DNA from: CAYLRU01 sp964386565
GTDB taxonomy: Bacteria > Desulfobacterota > Desulfobacteria > Desulfobacterales > UBA5616
NCBI GenBank assembly: GCA_964386565.1
Contig: CAYLRU010000010.1
Location: 1-64,000, forward strand
Direction: 5' to 3'
Length of the DNA: 64,000 nucleotides
Part shown: piece by piece, positions 26,089 to 36,300 of the stretch
Layout of the letters: every line of letters begins with the position of its first letter
Position numbering within the stretch: the stretch's first letter is position 1
The notes under the pieces: model-generated
What the model was told of the DNA's origin: nothing
The model's input: the letters and a program-made list of their open reading frames with translations, nothing else
Databases searched by the model: none
Translations under genes and position numbers: made by a program

Positions 26089-26514
26089 ATGATACACGTT
26101 ACCCGTTTCATATCCATTGACGAAAAAGAAATAAAGCTGGAATTCATCCGGTCATCCGGGCCCGGGGGTCAGAATGTCAACAAGGTATCCACGGCTGTTC
26201 TGCTGCGTTTTGATGTTAAAAACTCACCTTCTCTTCCGGATACCGTTAAATCCAGGCTGATTCGACTGGCGGGGAAACGCGTGTCTGCAGACGGGATCCT
26301 GAATATCAAGGCCCAGTCCTCCCGAACCCAGGAACAGAACAGGAAAGAGGCCGTATCCCGCCTGATCCGATTGATTGAAAAAGCGGCTGAACAATCAAAG
26401 CCCCGGTTGAAGACGAAACCGTCTCTGGCAAAAAAACAGCGACGGTTGGAAATGAAACACCATCGAAGCAAAATAAAGCAGATGCGGAGAGCGGTTAATA
26501 AAGACACATATTAA
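26089..26514 (+). CDS. arfB: ArfB-type alternative ribosome-rescue peptidyl-tRNA hydrolase
   Basis: 141 aa, the usual ArfB (YaeJ) length. The catalytic GGQ sits at residues 26-28 within SSGPGGQNVNKV. The C-terminal tail (about 100-141) is very Lys/Arg-rich, as needed to enter the empty mRNA channel of stalled ribosomes. There is no stop-codon recognition domain, so it is not a standard release factor. It would hydrolyse peptidyl-tRNA on non-stop ribosomes. The next gene follows after 11 nt. Confidence 0.92.
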   Translation: MIHVTRFISIDEKEIKLEFIRSSGPGGQNVNKVSTAVLLRFDVKNSPSLPDTVKSRLIRLAGKRVSADGILNIKAQSSRTQEQNRKEAVSRLIRLIEKAAEQSKPRLKTKPSLAKKQRRLEMKHHRSKIKQMRRAVNKDTY

Positions 26515-26525
26515 AATCAGGTCAT

Positions 26526-27011
26526 ATGAACAACCCGGAAGGCTGTCCCTCAACAATCATCGGGGTTATTTCAGACACCCACGGTCACATGGCACCTGAA
26601 ATTCCCCGGATATTTGAAGATGTGGATATCATTCTCCATGCCGGAGATATCGACAGTCCTGAAATATTGAAATTACTGGAGGCTATTGCCCCGGTTATCG
26701 CCGTTCGTGGAAACATGGACCGGGGAGACTGGACTCAAAATTTGTGTAAAACCGAACTGGTGGAAATAAGAAACGTTGGATTGTACGTGGTCCATGATCT
26801 TTATAACCTGGATATCGATCCGGAAGCCATCGGCGTCCGGGTAGTTGTTTACGGACATACGCACCAGGCCAAGATTCATGAAAATAGACAGGTGATGTTT
26901 ATCAACCCGGGAAGCGCCACCCTGCCCCGTAATGGTACGTCGCCTTCCGTTGCCGTGATTTCCATTTGCAATAAACGACTGGTCCCGCGGATAATTCACT
27001 TAAACGGGTAG
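26526..27011 (+). CDS. YfcE/MJ0936-type metallophosphoesterase
   Basis: 161 aa. Calcineurin-like phosphoesterase motifs are complete: SDTHGH (first metal site), HAGDID, RGNMDRGD and YGHTHQAKI, ending INPGSAT as in the YfcE family. These enzymes cleave phosphodiesters in vitro with Mn2+; the physiological substrate is generally unknown. It is 11 nt downstream of arfB and 27 nt upstream of the transglutaminase gene, so it may be transcribed with both. Confidence 0.9.
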   Translation: MNNPEGCPSTIIGVISDTHGHMAPEIPRIFEDVDIILHAGDIDSPEILKLLEAIAPVIAVRGNMDRGDWTQNLCKTELVEIRNVGLYVVHDLYNLDIDPEAIGVRVVVYGHTHQAKIHENRQVMFINPGSATLPRNGTSPSVAVISICNKRLVPRIIHLNG

Positions 27012-27038
27012 GCAAGGATCTGATTGATAAAAGGAAAA

Positions 27039-28478
27039 ATGAACCGCGTTAAAAGTCACCTTCCCTGGATCGCCGGGCTTCTGTCCGGTATTTTATTCAT
27101 GGCCCTGCTCGCGGTCCGCTTAGATATTTTTACGATTAACAAAACTCCGGAACCCCATCGCGCAACAACAGCGGCGGACAGGGAATCCTGGATGGATATC
27201 TTCAGAAAAGATCAAAAGATCGGGTACACTTACCGCTGCCTGTCGAACACAGGAACCGGTTTTCAACTTCACGACAATACCTACCTCAGGCTCAACGTTA
27301 TGGGTATGATCCGGGATATGCGGATTCAAACCACGGCCCTTTTAAACGAAGATTTCTCATTGTCTTCGTTTACCTTTTTTCTGGGATCCGGGCTTTTTGA
27401 CGTCTCTGCGCACGGCCATGTAACGGGTAAAAACCTGCATGTTTTTATCAACGGGCAGGAAAATACATTTCAATTAAAAGAACCTGTTTTTCTGCTTCCC
27501 GGCATTTTTGATGCAACTGCAGTAAAATCCCTGTCACCCGGCGACACCACCACGTTTTATGTATTTGACCCGGCTACTATGGACAGAAGCCCGGTCCATG
27601 TAACCCTGGAAGGAAACGAAACCTTGACCTTCATGGGAAAACCCGTCAAGACAGCCCGCTATGCTATCGAATACATGGGGCTGACCCAAACAGCATGGAT
27701 TGATGAAAAGAGCGACGTTGTACAAGAAACGGGACTTATGGGCATCAAAATGGTGAAAAGCACAAAGAAAGCTGTTTTAGAGGGGTTTCACGATGCAGCC
27801 ACGGATGATTTGACGGAATCGATTTCCGTTGCCGCAAACATGCACATCACGGACCAGAAAAAGCTTGAGACGCTCATTCTGAAAGTAGATGGTGTTGGTG
27901 ATCTCTTTTTCCTTGATGGTGGAAGACAGGTCTTTAAAAACGGTATTCTCACCATTGTCAAGGAAATTATTACCCGGTCAATGGATGTATCCGTACCAGA
28001 AGCCGGCCCGTTTCTTCAACCCACCCTCACCATCCGGTCCGACCATCCGAAAATAAGGCAACTGGCAACAAGCCTCGTTCCGGCGGGCACTCCCCATTTG
28101 GAGGCCATCCATAAAATCATGGCATGGATGAATGAAAATATTGAGAAACGCCCGGTCATTTCCATTCCCAATGCATTGAAGACGCTTGAAAACCGGATGG
28201 GAGACTGCAATGAATACGCTGTCTTATTTGCCGCCCTGGCCAGGTCCGTGGGAATACCCACCCGGGTTGAGGCCGGCCTCGTTCATCTGAACGGCCGTTT
28301 TTATTATCACGCATGGAATGTTGTCCGGCTGGGAGACTGGATAACCGTGGATGCCCTCATGGAACAGATACCTGCGGATGTGACCCACATTCGCCTGGTA
28401 AGGGGCGACGGAATGAATCAACTGGATCTGGTCCATGCCATCGATTCAATCCGGTTAAATATTCTGGAGGCGCGATGA
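27039..28478 (+). CDS. Membrane-anchored transglutaminase-like protease/amidase
   Basis: 479 aa from the ATG at 27039, with AAAAGGA just upstream; a TTG at 27024 is an alternative. An N-terminal membrane anchor (about 9-30) places the rest in the periplasm. The N-terminal two-thirds are beta-rich and unrecognised. The C-terminal transglutaminase core has a complete Cys-His-Asp triad: Cys in GDCNEYA, His in YYHAWN and Asp in TVDAL. Its stop overlaps the start of the ABC ATPase gene, so it is translationally coupled to an ABC exporter. It may process or cross-link an exported substrate; that role is inferred from context only. Confidence 0.85.
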   Translation: MNRVKSHLPWIAGLLSGILFMALLAVRLDIFTINKTPEPHRATTAADRESWMDIFRKDQKIGYTYRCLSNTGTGFQLHDNTYLRLNVMGMIRDMRIQTTALLNEDFSLSSFTFFLGSGLFDVSAHGHVTGKNLHVFINGQENTFQLKEPVFLLPGIFDATAVKSLSPGDTTTFYVFDPATMDRSPVHVTLEGNETLTFMGKPVKTARYAIEYMGLTQTAWIDEKSDVVQETGLMGIKMVKSTKKAVLEGFHDAATDDLTESISVAANMHITDQKKLETLILKVDGVGDLFFLDGGRQVFKNGILTIVKEIITRSMDVSVPEAGPFLQPTLTIRSDHPKIRQLATSLVPAGTPHLEAIHKIMAWMNENIEKRPVISIPNALKTLENRMGDCNEYAVLFAALARSVGIPTRVEAGLVHLNGRFYYHAWNVVRLGDWITVDALMEQIPADVTHIRLVRGDGMNQLDLVHAIDSIRLNILEAR

Positions 28479-29197
28479 TGATTCATCTTTCGAACCTGTC
28501 AAAATATTTCGGCCGAACCAAGGCTGTTGACAACATCAATTTAAAAATTTCCAGGGGCGAAATTTTCGGATTTATCGGGCCCAACGGCGCCGGGAAAACC
28601 ACTACCATTAAAATGATGGGCGGCATCATGGCGCCGTCGGAAGGTTCGGTGGTCATTGACGGCACGAACATGGCCTATGAACCTGAAAAGGCAAAACTCA
28701 AAATCGGTTTGATACCGGACAGGCCCTTCCTGTACGACAAACTCACCGGCATGGAATTTTTAAAATTTATTTCCGATATTTACGGCGTTAACACCTCGGA
28801 TTTCAATAAAAAAGCCCATGCCCTGCTGTCGATGTTTTCCCTTGAGGAACGCAGCGATGAACTGATTGAATCCTATTCACACGGCATGAAGCAACGGCTC
28901 ATTATGGCCGGCGCACTTATCCACGACCCATTGGTGATTATCGTGGATGAACCCATGGTGGGCCTTGATCCCAAGGGCATTAAAATGGTGAAAGACCTGT
29001 TTCGCCGGCTTTCGGAAAAAGGGACAACCGTATTCATGTCCACCCATACCCTGAAGCTGGCGGAGGATATTTGTCACAGGATCGGAATTATTCACCAGGG
29101 CAGGCTCATCGCAACCGGTACGGTCGATCAACTGAAGGAACAGATGAATATCGACAAAGCAGACCTGGAAGAAGTCTTTTTCAGGTATACGAATTAA
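28475..29197 (+). CDS. ABC transporter ATP-binding protein
   Basis: 240 aa. Walker A is GPNGAGKTTT, the signature is SYSHGMKQR, Walker B is LVIIVDEP and the H-loop is in STHTL. The type is that of ABC-2 exporters. Start codons ATG 28475 and ATG 28478 are adjacent; TGGAGG lies 4 or 7 nt upstream respectively, so the second may be the real one. The first overlaps the transglutaminase stop as ATGA. The permease gene follows after 4 nt. Substrate unknown. Confidence 0.92.
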   Translation: MMIHLSNLSKYFGRTKAVDNINLKISRGEIFGFIGPNGAGKTTTIKMMGGIMAPSEGSVVIDGTNMAYEPEKAKLKIGLIPDRPFLYDKLTGMEFLKFISDIYGVNTSDFNKKAHALLSMFSLEERSDELIESYSHGMKQRLIMAGALIHDPLVIIVDEPMVGLDPKGIKMVKDLFRRLSEKGTTVFMSTHTLKLAEDICHRIGIIHQGRLIATGTVDQLKEQMNIDKADLEEVFFRYTN

Positions 29198-29201
29198 TCT
29201 T

Positions 29202-30917
29202 ATGAGCGCTGTTGTGTCATTACTGAAAATCAGATTATGGACCTTTAAAAATAAAGGGCGCAGTAAAAAACGCTGGGTTAAAATCGGTGTCTTTGCCGGC
29301 GCAGGCGGTCTTTTATGGATCGGTATCTTCGAAGTTACCCTCCGGGTTTTATTCTATATCAAAAGCATAGAAGACATCGGCGATATTCTGGCTTATAAGC
29401 TCTTGTCCATGATCATTCTGACATTCTTTTCCCTGCTGATATTCAGTTCGATCCTTACTTCCTTATCCAAGCTGTTTTTAAGCAGGGACCTGCATCTGGT
29501 TCATGCCCTGCCGGTTCGGCATGAAAACGTTTTTTTGGCCAGATGGATCGAAAGCACCATTGACAGTTCCTGGATGGTGATTGTCTATACCATTCCCGTG
29601 CTGATTTCTTACGGTGTTGCTTTCCGGCCGGGACTGTTTTTTTACGCAAATATTTTCCTGTCGCTTTTTCCCCTGTGCATCATTGCATCCGGATTAAGCG
29701 CCCTGACCGTAATGGTGGTGGTCATCCTCCTGCCGGCCAGCAGGATCCGCAGTGTGTTCGTGTTTCTCGGATTATTCATGTTCGTCGTCTTATATGTCGC
29801 CTTTCGGCTCCTCAAACCGGAAAGACTCGTGGACCCGGAAGCATTTGCCACCACACTGCTCTACCTGCAAAGTCTCAGAACGCCATCTTCCCCCCTTCTT
29901 CCGAGCACATGGATATTCGACGGTTTATCGGCATCCCTTAGAAACGATATCACCGGCAGCCTGTTTCACCTGGCGATTTCATGGAGTGGTTCCCTGTTTT
30001 TCGTATTTGCAAACCTGTTTTTGGCAAAGCTGTTATATTTCAAGGGGTTTTCAAGGTCACAGGTATCGGCGGTCAAACTGTTCAAAGGTCGCAAAGATCG
30101 GTTAAGCCGGATATTTTTTTTCTTTCCGGGACCCACACGCGCCTTTCTTGTTAAGGAAATCAGGATATTCAGGAGGGATCAGACCCAGTGGTCCCAAATT
30201 TTTCTGATCGGTGCCCTGGTTGCCATCTATGTGTACAATTTTCACGTTCTGCCCCTGGAAAAATCCCCCATCGAAACCGTATACCTTCAAAACCTGTTTT
30301 CATTTTTAAACATGGCCCTGGCCGCATTCGTCCTGACCGCCGTAACAGCCCGTTTCGTATTTCCCTGTATCAGCATCGAGGGAAATTCGTTCTGGCTTGT
30401 CAAATCGAGCCCCATTTCCATCCGTTCGTTTCTTATGATAAAATTTTTAATTTACCTCTGGCCCCTGTTACTGCTGGCACAAATTCTGATTATTACCACC
30501 AATCTGTTGTTAAAGGTGACACCGTTTATGATGATATTGTCCAGTTTTACCCTGTTGTTCCTGACCCCCGGTGTCGTATCCATCGGCATCGGACTGGGGG
30601 CGGCTTATCCGGATTTCTCCACTGAAAATCCCAATCAGGTCGTGACCGGCTTCGGGGGCCTGGTGTTTATGCTGTTCTCCGCCGCCTTCATCGGCGCGAT
30701 CATCATTATCGAAGCCGGTCCTGTGTATGCGCTTTTTATGTCCCGGCTTAAAAATTACCCGCTGTCCTTGTGGCAATGGGCCTGGATCATCGGGTCATTT
30801 ACCGCCAATATGATCATCTGTGTTTTCGTCACCATTTTCTTCTTCAGGTTCGGTGAAAAACGACTGAGGATTCACCTGCCTCTCCAAGGCGGTGAGTCCA
30901 CAACCGTCGTAAGATAA
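29202..30917 (+). CDS. ABC-2-type transporter permease
   Basis: 571 aa and about 12 hydrophobic segments. A basic N-terminus (KNKGRSKKRWVK) is followed by paired helices throughout, with a central soluble loop around KLFKGRKDRLSRIFFF. This fits the large putative permease subunits paired with a single ATPase. It starts 4 nt after the ATPase gene and ends 20 nt before the glycosyltransferase gene. Together with the transglutaminase it forms an envelope export unit whose cargo cannot be identified from sequence. Confidence 0.85.
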   Translation: MSAVVSLLKIRLWTFKNKGRSKKRWVKIGVFAGAGGLLWIGIFEVTLRVLFYIKSIEDIGDILAYKLLSMIILTFFSLLIFSSILTSLSKLFLSRDLHLVHALPVRHENVFLARWIESTIDSSWMVIVYTIPVLISYGVAFRPGLFFYANIFLSLFPLCIIASGLSALTVMVVVILLPASRIRSVFVFLGLFMFVVLYVAFRLLKPERLVDPEAFATTLLYLQSLRTPSSPLLPSTWIFDGLSASLRNDITGSLFHLAISWSGSLFFVFANLFLAKLLYFKGFSRSQVSAVKLFKGRKDRLSRIFFFFPGPTRAFLVKEIRIFRRDQTQWSQIFLIGALVAIYVYNFHVLPLEKSPIETVYLQNLFSFLNMALAAFVLTAVTARFVFPCISIEGNSFWLVKSSPISIRSFLMIKFLIYLWPLLLLAQILIITTNLLLKVTPFMMILSSFTLLFLTPGVVSIGIGLGAAYPDFSTENPNQVVTGFGGLVFMLFSAAFIGAIIIIEAGPVYALFMSRLKNYPLSLWQWAWIIGSFTANMIICVFVTIFFFRFGEKRLRIHLPLQGGESTTVVR

Positions 30918-30937
30918 AAAGGGTTTATCGGGTTCGC

Positions 30938-31879
30938 ATGAAATACGATTTCCTGATCATTCATCAAGGCGCCCTGGGAGATCTTATCCTGACCCTTACC
31001 GCCGTGAATCAGGCCCTGGCTGAAAAACCGGCAGGTATTTTCTGCAGGTCCGGATTCATACCGCTGATGCGGCATCTGAACATTTCCGAACAGCTCTATT
31101 CTGTTGAAGACCGGAATTTTTCCAAGCTGTTCGAGGATATCCCGTCATCCCGGTATTCATCTCTGTTTCAGCCATACAACCATATCCTGTTGTTTTCCAA
31201 TTCATCAATTTTATTAAAAAATATTAAATCACTTACCCGCGCTCACGTTCATCAGATACCACCGCGACCCGATCCGGATCACCGAATCCATGTGGTTGAT
31301 TTTCTGGTTCAGCAACTGGATGCGATATTTTTCCATAAAAAATCCCTCCGGCATGACACGCACCCTGCAAAACCCTTTAAATCCTCCCGGGTTGACGGAC
31401 GTATACTGATTCACCCGGGCTCGGGAAGCTATCGAAAAAACTGGCCCCTTGATAATTTTGTACAAATTTACAGGGTATTACGCCAAAATAAAATCAGCAC
31501 AAAGTGGGTGACCGGACCTGCAGAAAGAGAAAAAGTCGAGGAATTAAAAAAATTCGGCATCAAAGAAAAAGACATCTATTCTAACGACAACCTGGTTCAG
31601 TTCTGCCGCCGGTTGCGCAACACGGGCCTCTTTATCGGCAATGATTCCGGGCTGAGTCACTTGGCGGCATATTGCGGAACACCTGTTATGACCATTTTCG
31701 GTCCCTCGGATCCCATTCGCTGGCGACCCGTGGGACCCGATGTAACCATTGTACCGCCCGACACCCCATGTATCCCCTGTTTTGAAAGAAAATTCCGGGA
31801 GTGCGACCGGCCTGAATGCTTCAGCGGGGTCACCGTGGAAAAAGTTCTTAAACAAATGAAAAGCCGTTGTTGGATTTGA
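30938..31879 (+). CDS. Glycosyltransferase family 9 (heptosyltransferase-like)
   Basis: 313 aa. The GT9 start IIHQGALGDLILTL, the middle HPGSGSYRKNWPLDNF and the C-terminal nucleotide-binding section GNDSGLSHLAAYCGTPVMTI followed by FGPSDP are all present. These enzymes add heptose or related sugars from ADP-sugar donors to lipopolysaccharide core at the cytoplasmic face of the inner membrane. The Cys-rich C-terminal stretch (CIPCFERKFRECDRPEC) is common in this family. The gene follows the ABC permease by 20 nt. Confidence 0.9.
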   Translation: MKYDFLIIHQGALGDLILTLTAVNQALAEKPAGIFCRSGFIPLMRHLNISEQLYSVEDRNFSKLFEDIPSSRYSSLFQPYNHILLFSNSSILLKNIKSLTRAHVHQIPPRPDPDHRIHVVDFLVQQLDAIFFHKKSLRHDTHPAKPFKSSRVDGRILIHPGSGSYRKNWPLDNFVQIYRVLRQNKISTKWVTGPAEREKVEELKKFGIKEKDIYSNDNLVQFCRRLRNTGLFIGNDSGLSHLAAYCGTPVMTIFGPSDPIRWRPVGPDVTIVPPDTPCIPCFERKFRECDRPECFSGVTVEKVLKQMKSRCWI

Positions 31880-31948
31880 CAATCCACCGTCGTTTCCTAT
31901 ATTATGACACCCCGTTATTCATACAACTTGCCGGAAATTGGAATAGAT

Positions 31949-33001
31949 ATGACACAGAAAAACAGTACCGCAAAATCAGCCGCCATATTGATCGTGGATG
32001 ATGAAAAACCCATTCGCCAGCTCCTCTGCGATATCCTGGAAATGGAAGGCTACCGCTGTTTAATGGCCCGGGATGCCACAGCCGCAAGAGAAATGCTGGA
32101 AAACAACGATATCACCCTGATCTTAAGCGACATCAATATGCCGGGGGAATCCGGACTGGACTTCATCCGGTTTGTTTTTGACGAATACAAGGATATCGCC
32201 GCCATCATGGTGACTGCAATGGACGATACAAACCTTGCCGAAAGGCTCTTTGAAATCGGCGTTTACGATTACATCACCAAGCCGATTACCCGAAGCGGCG
32301 TATTGATCAGCGTTTCAAACGCCTTAAATCGACGGTCCCTTGAAATCTCCAACAGGACATACCGCGACGGACTGGAAAAAATGGTTGAAGAACGGACAAC
32401 ATCCATTAAAAATATTATGGAAAAGCTTCGCAAAACCATTGACGGCATCATCCATACCATCGCCCTGACAGTGGAAACACGGGACCCCTATACGGCCGGC
32501 CACCAGCGTCGCGTCGCCGACCTGGCCCGCGCCATTGCCATCGAGATGAAACTGCCGGACGAGTCGGTGGAGGGAACCTATCTGGCCGGTCTGATACACG
32601 ACCTGGGAAAAATTTCCATTCCGGCGGAAATTTTAAGCAAACCCGGAATGTTGTCAAAAAACGAGTTCAACCTGATCAAGGAACATCCCCAAATCGGATA
32701 CGATATATTACGGGACATCGAATTCCCCTGGCCCATTGCAGAAATCGTATTTCAACACCACGAACGGCTTGACGGCTCAGGATACCCTCAAGGCCTGAGT
32801 AAAGACGACATCCTGCTCGAGGCAAGAATTATCGCCGTTTCAGACGTGGTTGAAGCCATTGCATCACACCGGCCATACCGTGCCTCCCTGGGAATTGATA
32901 TCGCCATGGACGAAATTTCAAAAAATATGGGTACCCTCTATGATCCGACAATAACGAAAGCCTGTCTTAAACTGTTTTTACAAAAAGGTTATCATCTCTG
33001 A
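31949..33001 (+). CDS. HD-GYP response regulator, probable c-di-GMP phosphodiesterase
   Basis: 350 aa from the ATG at 31949; the frame opens at 31904, but the REC domain begins shortly after the later ATG. The receiver domain (about 10-130) has the acidic pair D17/D18, phospho-acceptor D61 (LILSDINMPGESG) and switch Lys111 (YDYITKPI). A coiled linker (about 130-160) leads to an HD-GYP domain with H217/D218 in LIHDLGK and GYP at 278-280 in GSGYPQG. All signature residues are present, so cyclic di-GMP hydrolysis is expected. No sensor kinase gene is adjacent. A hairpin with T-runs follows the stop codon. Confidence 0.92.
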   Translation: MTQKNSTAKSAAILIVDDEKPIRQLLCDILEMEGYRCLMARDATAAREMLENNDITLILSDINMPGESGLDFIRFVFDEYKDIAAIMVTAMDDTNLAERLFEIGVYDYITKPITRSGVLISVSNALNRRSLEISNRTYRDGLEKMVEERTTSIKNIMEKLRKTIDGIIHTIALTVETRDPYTAGHQRRVADLARAIAIEMKLPDESVEGTYLAGLIHDLGKISIPAEILSKPGMLSKNEFNLIKEHPQIGYDILRDIEFPWPIAEIVFQHHERLDGSGYPQGLSKDDILLEARIIAVSDVVEAIASHRPYRASLGIDIAMDEISKNMGTLYDPTITKACLKLFLQKGYHL

Positions 33002-33009
33002 CACATGTG

Positions 33010-33047
33010 CCCGGACCGCTTGTCCGGGTGGATCGTTTTTCGTTTTT
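33010..33047 (+). terminator. Probable terminator after the HD-GYP gene
   Basis: CCCGGAC (33010-33016), a 5-nt loop and GTCCGGG (33022-33028) form a 7-bp GC-rich stem starting 9 nt after the stop codon. Two T-runs follow at 33036-33040 and 33043-33047. The first T-run is 7 nt beyond the stem, which is further than ideal. Confidence 0.6.
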
Positions 33048-33349
33048 ATCAGATGTTTTCCAGGTACGGATTAATTAAATCCTCAACGAAATTCAACCCC
33101 CGGTATCACCTTGAACCCTCCTTGCCTCACCGCTCCAGCGTATGGCTGCCCTGCTGTTTTTCAACTGCCGGCCCGGAAACTCCGTGTCTTTAATGGATCC
33201 CTCTGATGGATCGCTACGCCGTCCGGTTATTGAAAAGGATTGCAAAAAGATTCACATAAATGGTAGTTTAATATTCTCATATCCAGTATCAGGAAATATA
33301 TAGCCGTATTGATTCCTGCAAAAAAAATAAGGCACACCATAAAAAAATT
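33041..33349. other. Intergenic region upstream of the first subtilase
   Basis: About 300 bp without a supported gene. A 62-codon open frame at 33005-33193 lacks a ribosome binding site and runs through the terminator, so I do not call it. The last 120 bp are AT-rich and probably contain the subtilase promoter, but no convincing -35/-10 pair is visible. Confidence 0.4.
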
Positions 33350-36300
33350 ATGATTCGGGTCGAATTCAAAAAATTTATTACCGCATGGGTAATGTTTTTT
33401 CTGCTGCCGGCTTTAACACTGACGGCCTACGATTCATATGCCCGGGACAGGTACGGTAAAAAACCCGTTACAGCACCTGCAGAGGGATTAAAAATTCACT
33501 GGTATGAAAGTTCCTTAAAAAAAGAGGCATGGATGGCAATGGATGAAATTGCCGTTTATCCGAAAAAACGATACGCTGGTTTGATCAATACAGATGATGT
33601 GAGAAAAAAATTTCATGCAACAGCAACCATCCATGAAAAGAATGATTATGCCGTTTATCTGAAAAGTACCCAGCCTTTCACGCTAGACGGTATTCAAAGC
33701 AAAATTTCTTCCCTGCAGGAAATTGAGGGCATTTCCCTGGCAAGCCCTGTTTTTTACACGTCGCCTGAAAAAGAGCCGGCTACCCGAATGGTGCTCACCG
33801 GGGGAATTATCGTCAGATACCCCCATGACTTTTCGCAGGAGCGGATCCGGACCCTGGAAGATAAATTTGGCCTGTCTGAAAAGAAATCCATCGGCTTTCA
33901 TAAGAACACCTACCTTTATGAATTACATCATGCCATGGATTCTCTTGATACGGCAAACCGCCTGCAGTTATCCGGTGAGGTGATGTATGCGTATCCCAAC
34001 TGGGTTCGCGGCCGGGCAAAGCGATCCCTTCCCGATGACCCGCTTTTTCCCGACCAATGGCATCTTTATAATACCGGTCAGGGCGGCGGAACCGCAGGTG
34101 AAGATGTAGACATTATCTCCGTGTGGGATGATTATATCGGAACACCAAACGAAATTATCGCCATCGTGGATGACGGTTTGGAAATAAATCACGAAGATTT
34201 AAGGGATAACGTGATTCCCGACCTCAGTTGGGATTACACGGAAAAGGATCCGGACCCGACCGCCGGTGAGCATGGGACCAGTTGTGCCGGCGTGGCTGCG
34301 GCAAGGGGATATAATCTCATCGGTGTCACAGGCGCGGCACCCAACTGCGGACTTGTCGGATACAGGCTGCTGGATTCAATGACCGACGCAAATGAAGCCG
34401 ATGCCCTGTCCCGAAACAACACCGTTGTAGATATATACAGCAACAGTTGGGGACCCTACGATGACGGGAGAAGACTTGAGGGTCCGGGACCCCTTTCCCG
34501 TGAGGCACTGATTAACGGCGTTACCTCTGGAAGAGACGGCCTTGGCAGTATTTTTGTCTGGGCAGGGGGCAATGGCTGGAATACAGACAACTCCAATTAT
34601 GACGGATATGCGAATTCCCGGTATACCATCGCAGTGGCAGCCTCCACAAATTACGGAACCCGGTCGTATTACTCGGAAAAAGGCGCCAACATCCTGGTCA
34701 ATGCCCCTTCAAGCGGCGGATCCCTGGGTATCACCACCACGGATCGCACAGGATACGACGGGTATAATGAATATGGAGACTATACGGACTCATTCGGCGG
34801 TACTTCATCTGCAACGCCACTGGTATCCGGGATCGTGGCATTGATGCTCCAGGCAAATCCCGGTTTGACCTGGCGCGATGTCCAGCACATCCTGATCTCG
34901 ACGGCTGAAAAAAATGATCCGGACGAAAGCGGTTGGACAGAAAACGGGGCGGGGTTTCCCATCAATTATAAATACGGATTCGGCAGAATTGACGCGGATT
35001 CGGCAGTTGAAAGCGCCCTGTTGTGGACCACCGCCGACACGGAAACGAGTATCGAAATCACCTCCACTCCCGACCTGGCCATACCCGACAATGATGAAAC
35101 CGGTATTTCAGATACGGTTTTCATCGACGAGGATATCAGTATCGAGTTTGTCGAAGTATTTTTTACCGCATCGCATCCTTTCTGGGCCGATCTTGAAATA
35201 ACGCTGATATCTCCCGATGGAACAGGAAGCATATTGGCCGAGCAGCACAATGTAATGACAGTATACTCCCAATACGACAACTGGCCGTTCGGCACGGTTC
35301 GACATTACGGTGAAAAATCCGGCGGCAACTGGACCCTCCAGGTTAAAGACCTGGCATCGGCAGATACCGGAACTTTTCAATCCTGGACCCTGAAAATTTA
35401 CGGCACCCCCTCAGGCCCAGGCGCCGACCTGGCCATCTCAACATCAGATGACCCTGATCCGGTTATCTCGGGCCAGAGCATCACTTATACGCTTAACATT
35501 TCAAATAACGGACCGGAAAGCGCCTCCAACGTCATTTTAAAAGATGTTCTGCCGAAAGCCATTCAACAAGCCTCATATTCAACAGACAGCGGCGGAACCT
35601 GGAGGACCTGGCCCGGCACCCTGAATATCGGCGCATTGGGATACCAGGACGTAAAAGAAGTGCTTATCAGAGGAACCGTCGATGCAGGAACAGCCACGGG
35701 CTCAATTTCCAATACCGCCCGGGTTATCTCCCACGTATATGATCCGGACAAGACAAACAACAGCCATACCCAAAACACCCTTGTCGAGGCCGTATCCGAT
35801 CTGTCTATAACCGTCACTGATTCCCCTGATCCGGTTGCTGCCGGAGAAGTGGTTACGTATATGCTTTCCATTGAAAATAAAGGACCGAGTTCCGCATCGA
35901 ATCTCATCATGACCAACACCTTGCCGGAAAATACCGGGTTTGTTTCCGCGTCAGGGCCGGAATGGGCCTGCAGTGAAGAAAACGGTGTTGTCGAATGTAT
36001 CAGACCGTACCTGGACCCCGGCAATACTGCAACCATCTCCATAACAATTACTGCGCCGAATAGTGCCCGGGAATTGACCGACACTGCAACCATATCATCA
36101 GACAACACAGACCCGGAGCCGGGTGACAACACTTCGGTTGCCTTAACGACGGTATTTGACAGTTCCGATCTTTCAGTTATCAAGGTTGATACGCCGGACC
36201 CGGTTGTCGCGGGCGAAATGATTACCTACACTCTTACCGTCAGCAATTCCGGGCCTTCTGATGCAACCGGCGCAGTGTTGTCGGACATCCTGCCCAATGT

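Noticed and set aside
33005..33193. 62-codon frame after the HD-GYP gene
   Set aside because: It runs through the probable terminator, has no ribosome binding site and resembles nothing.
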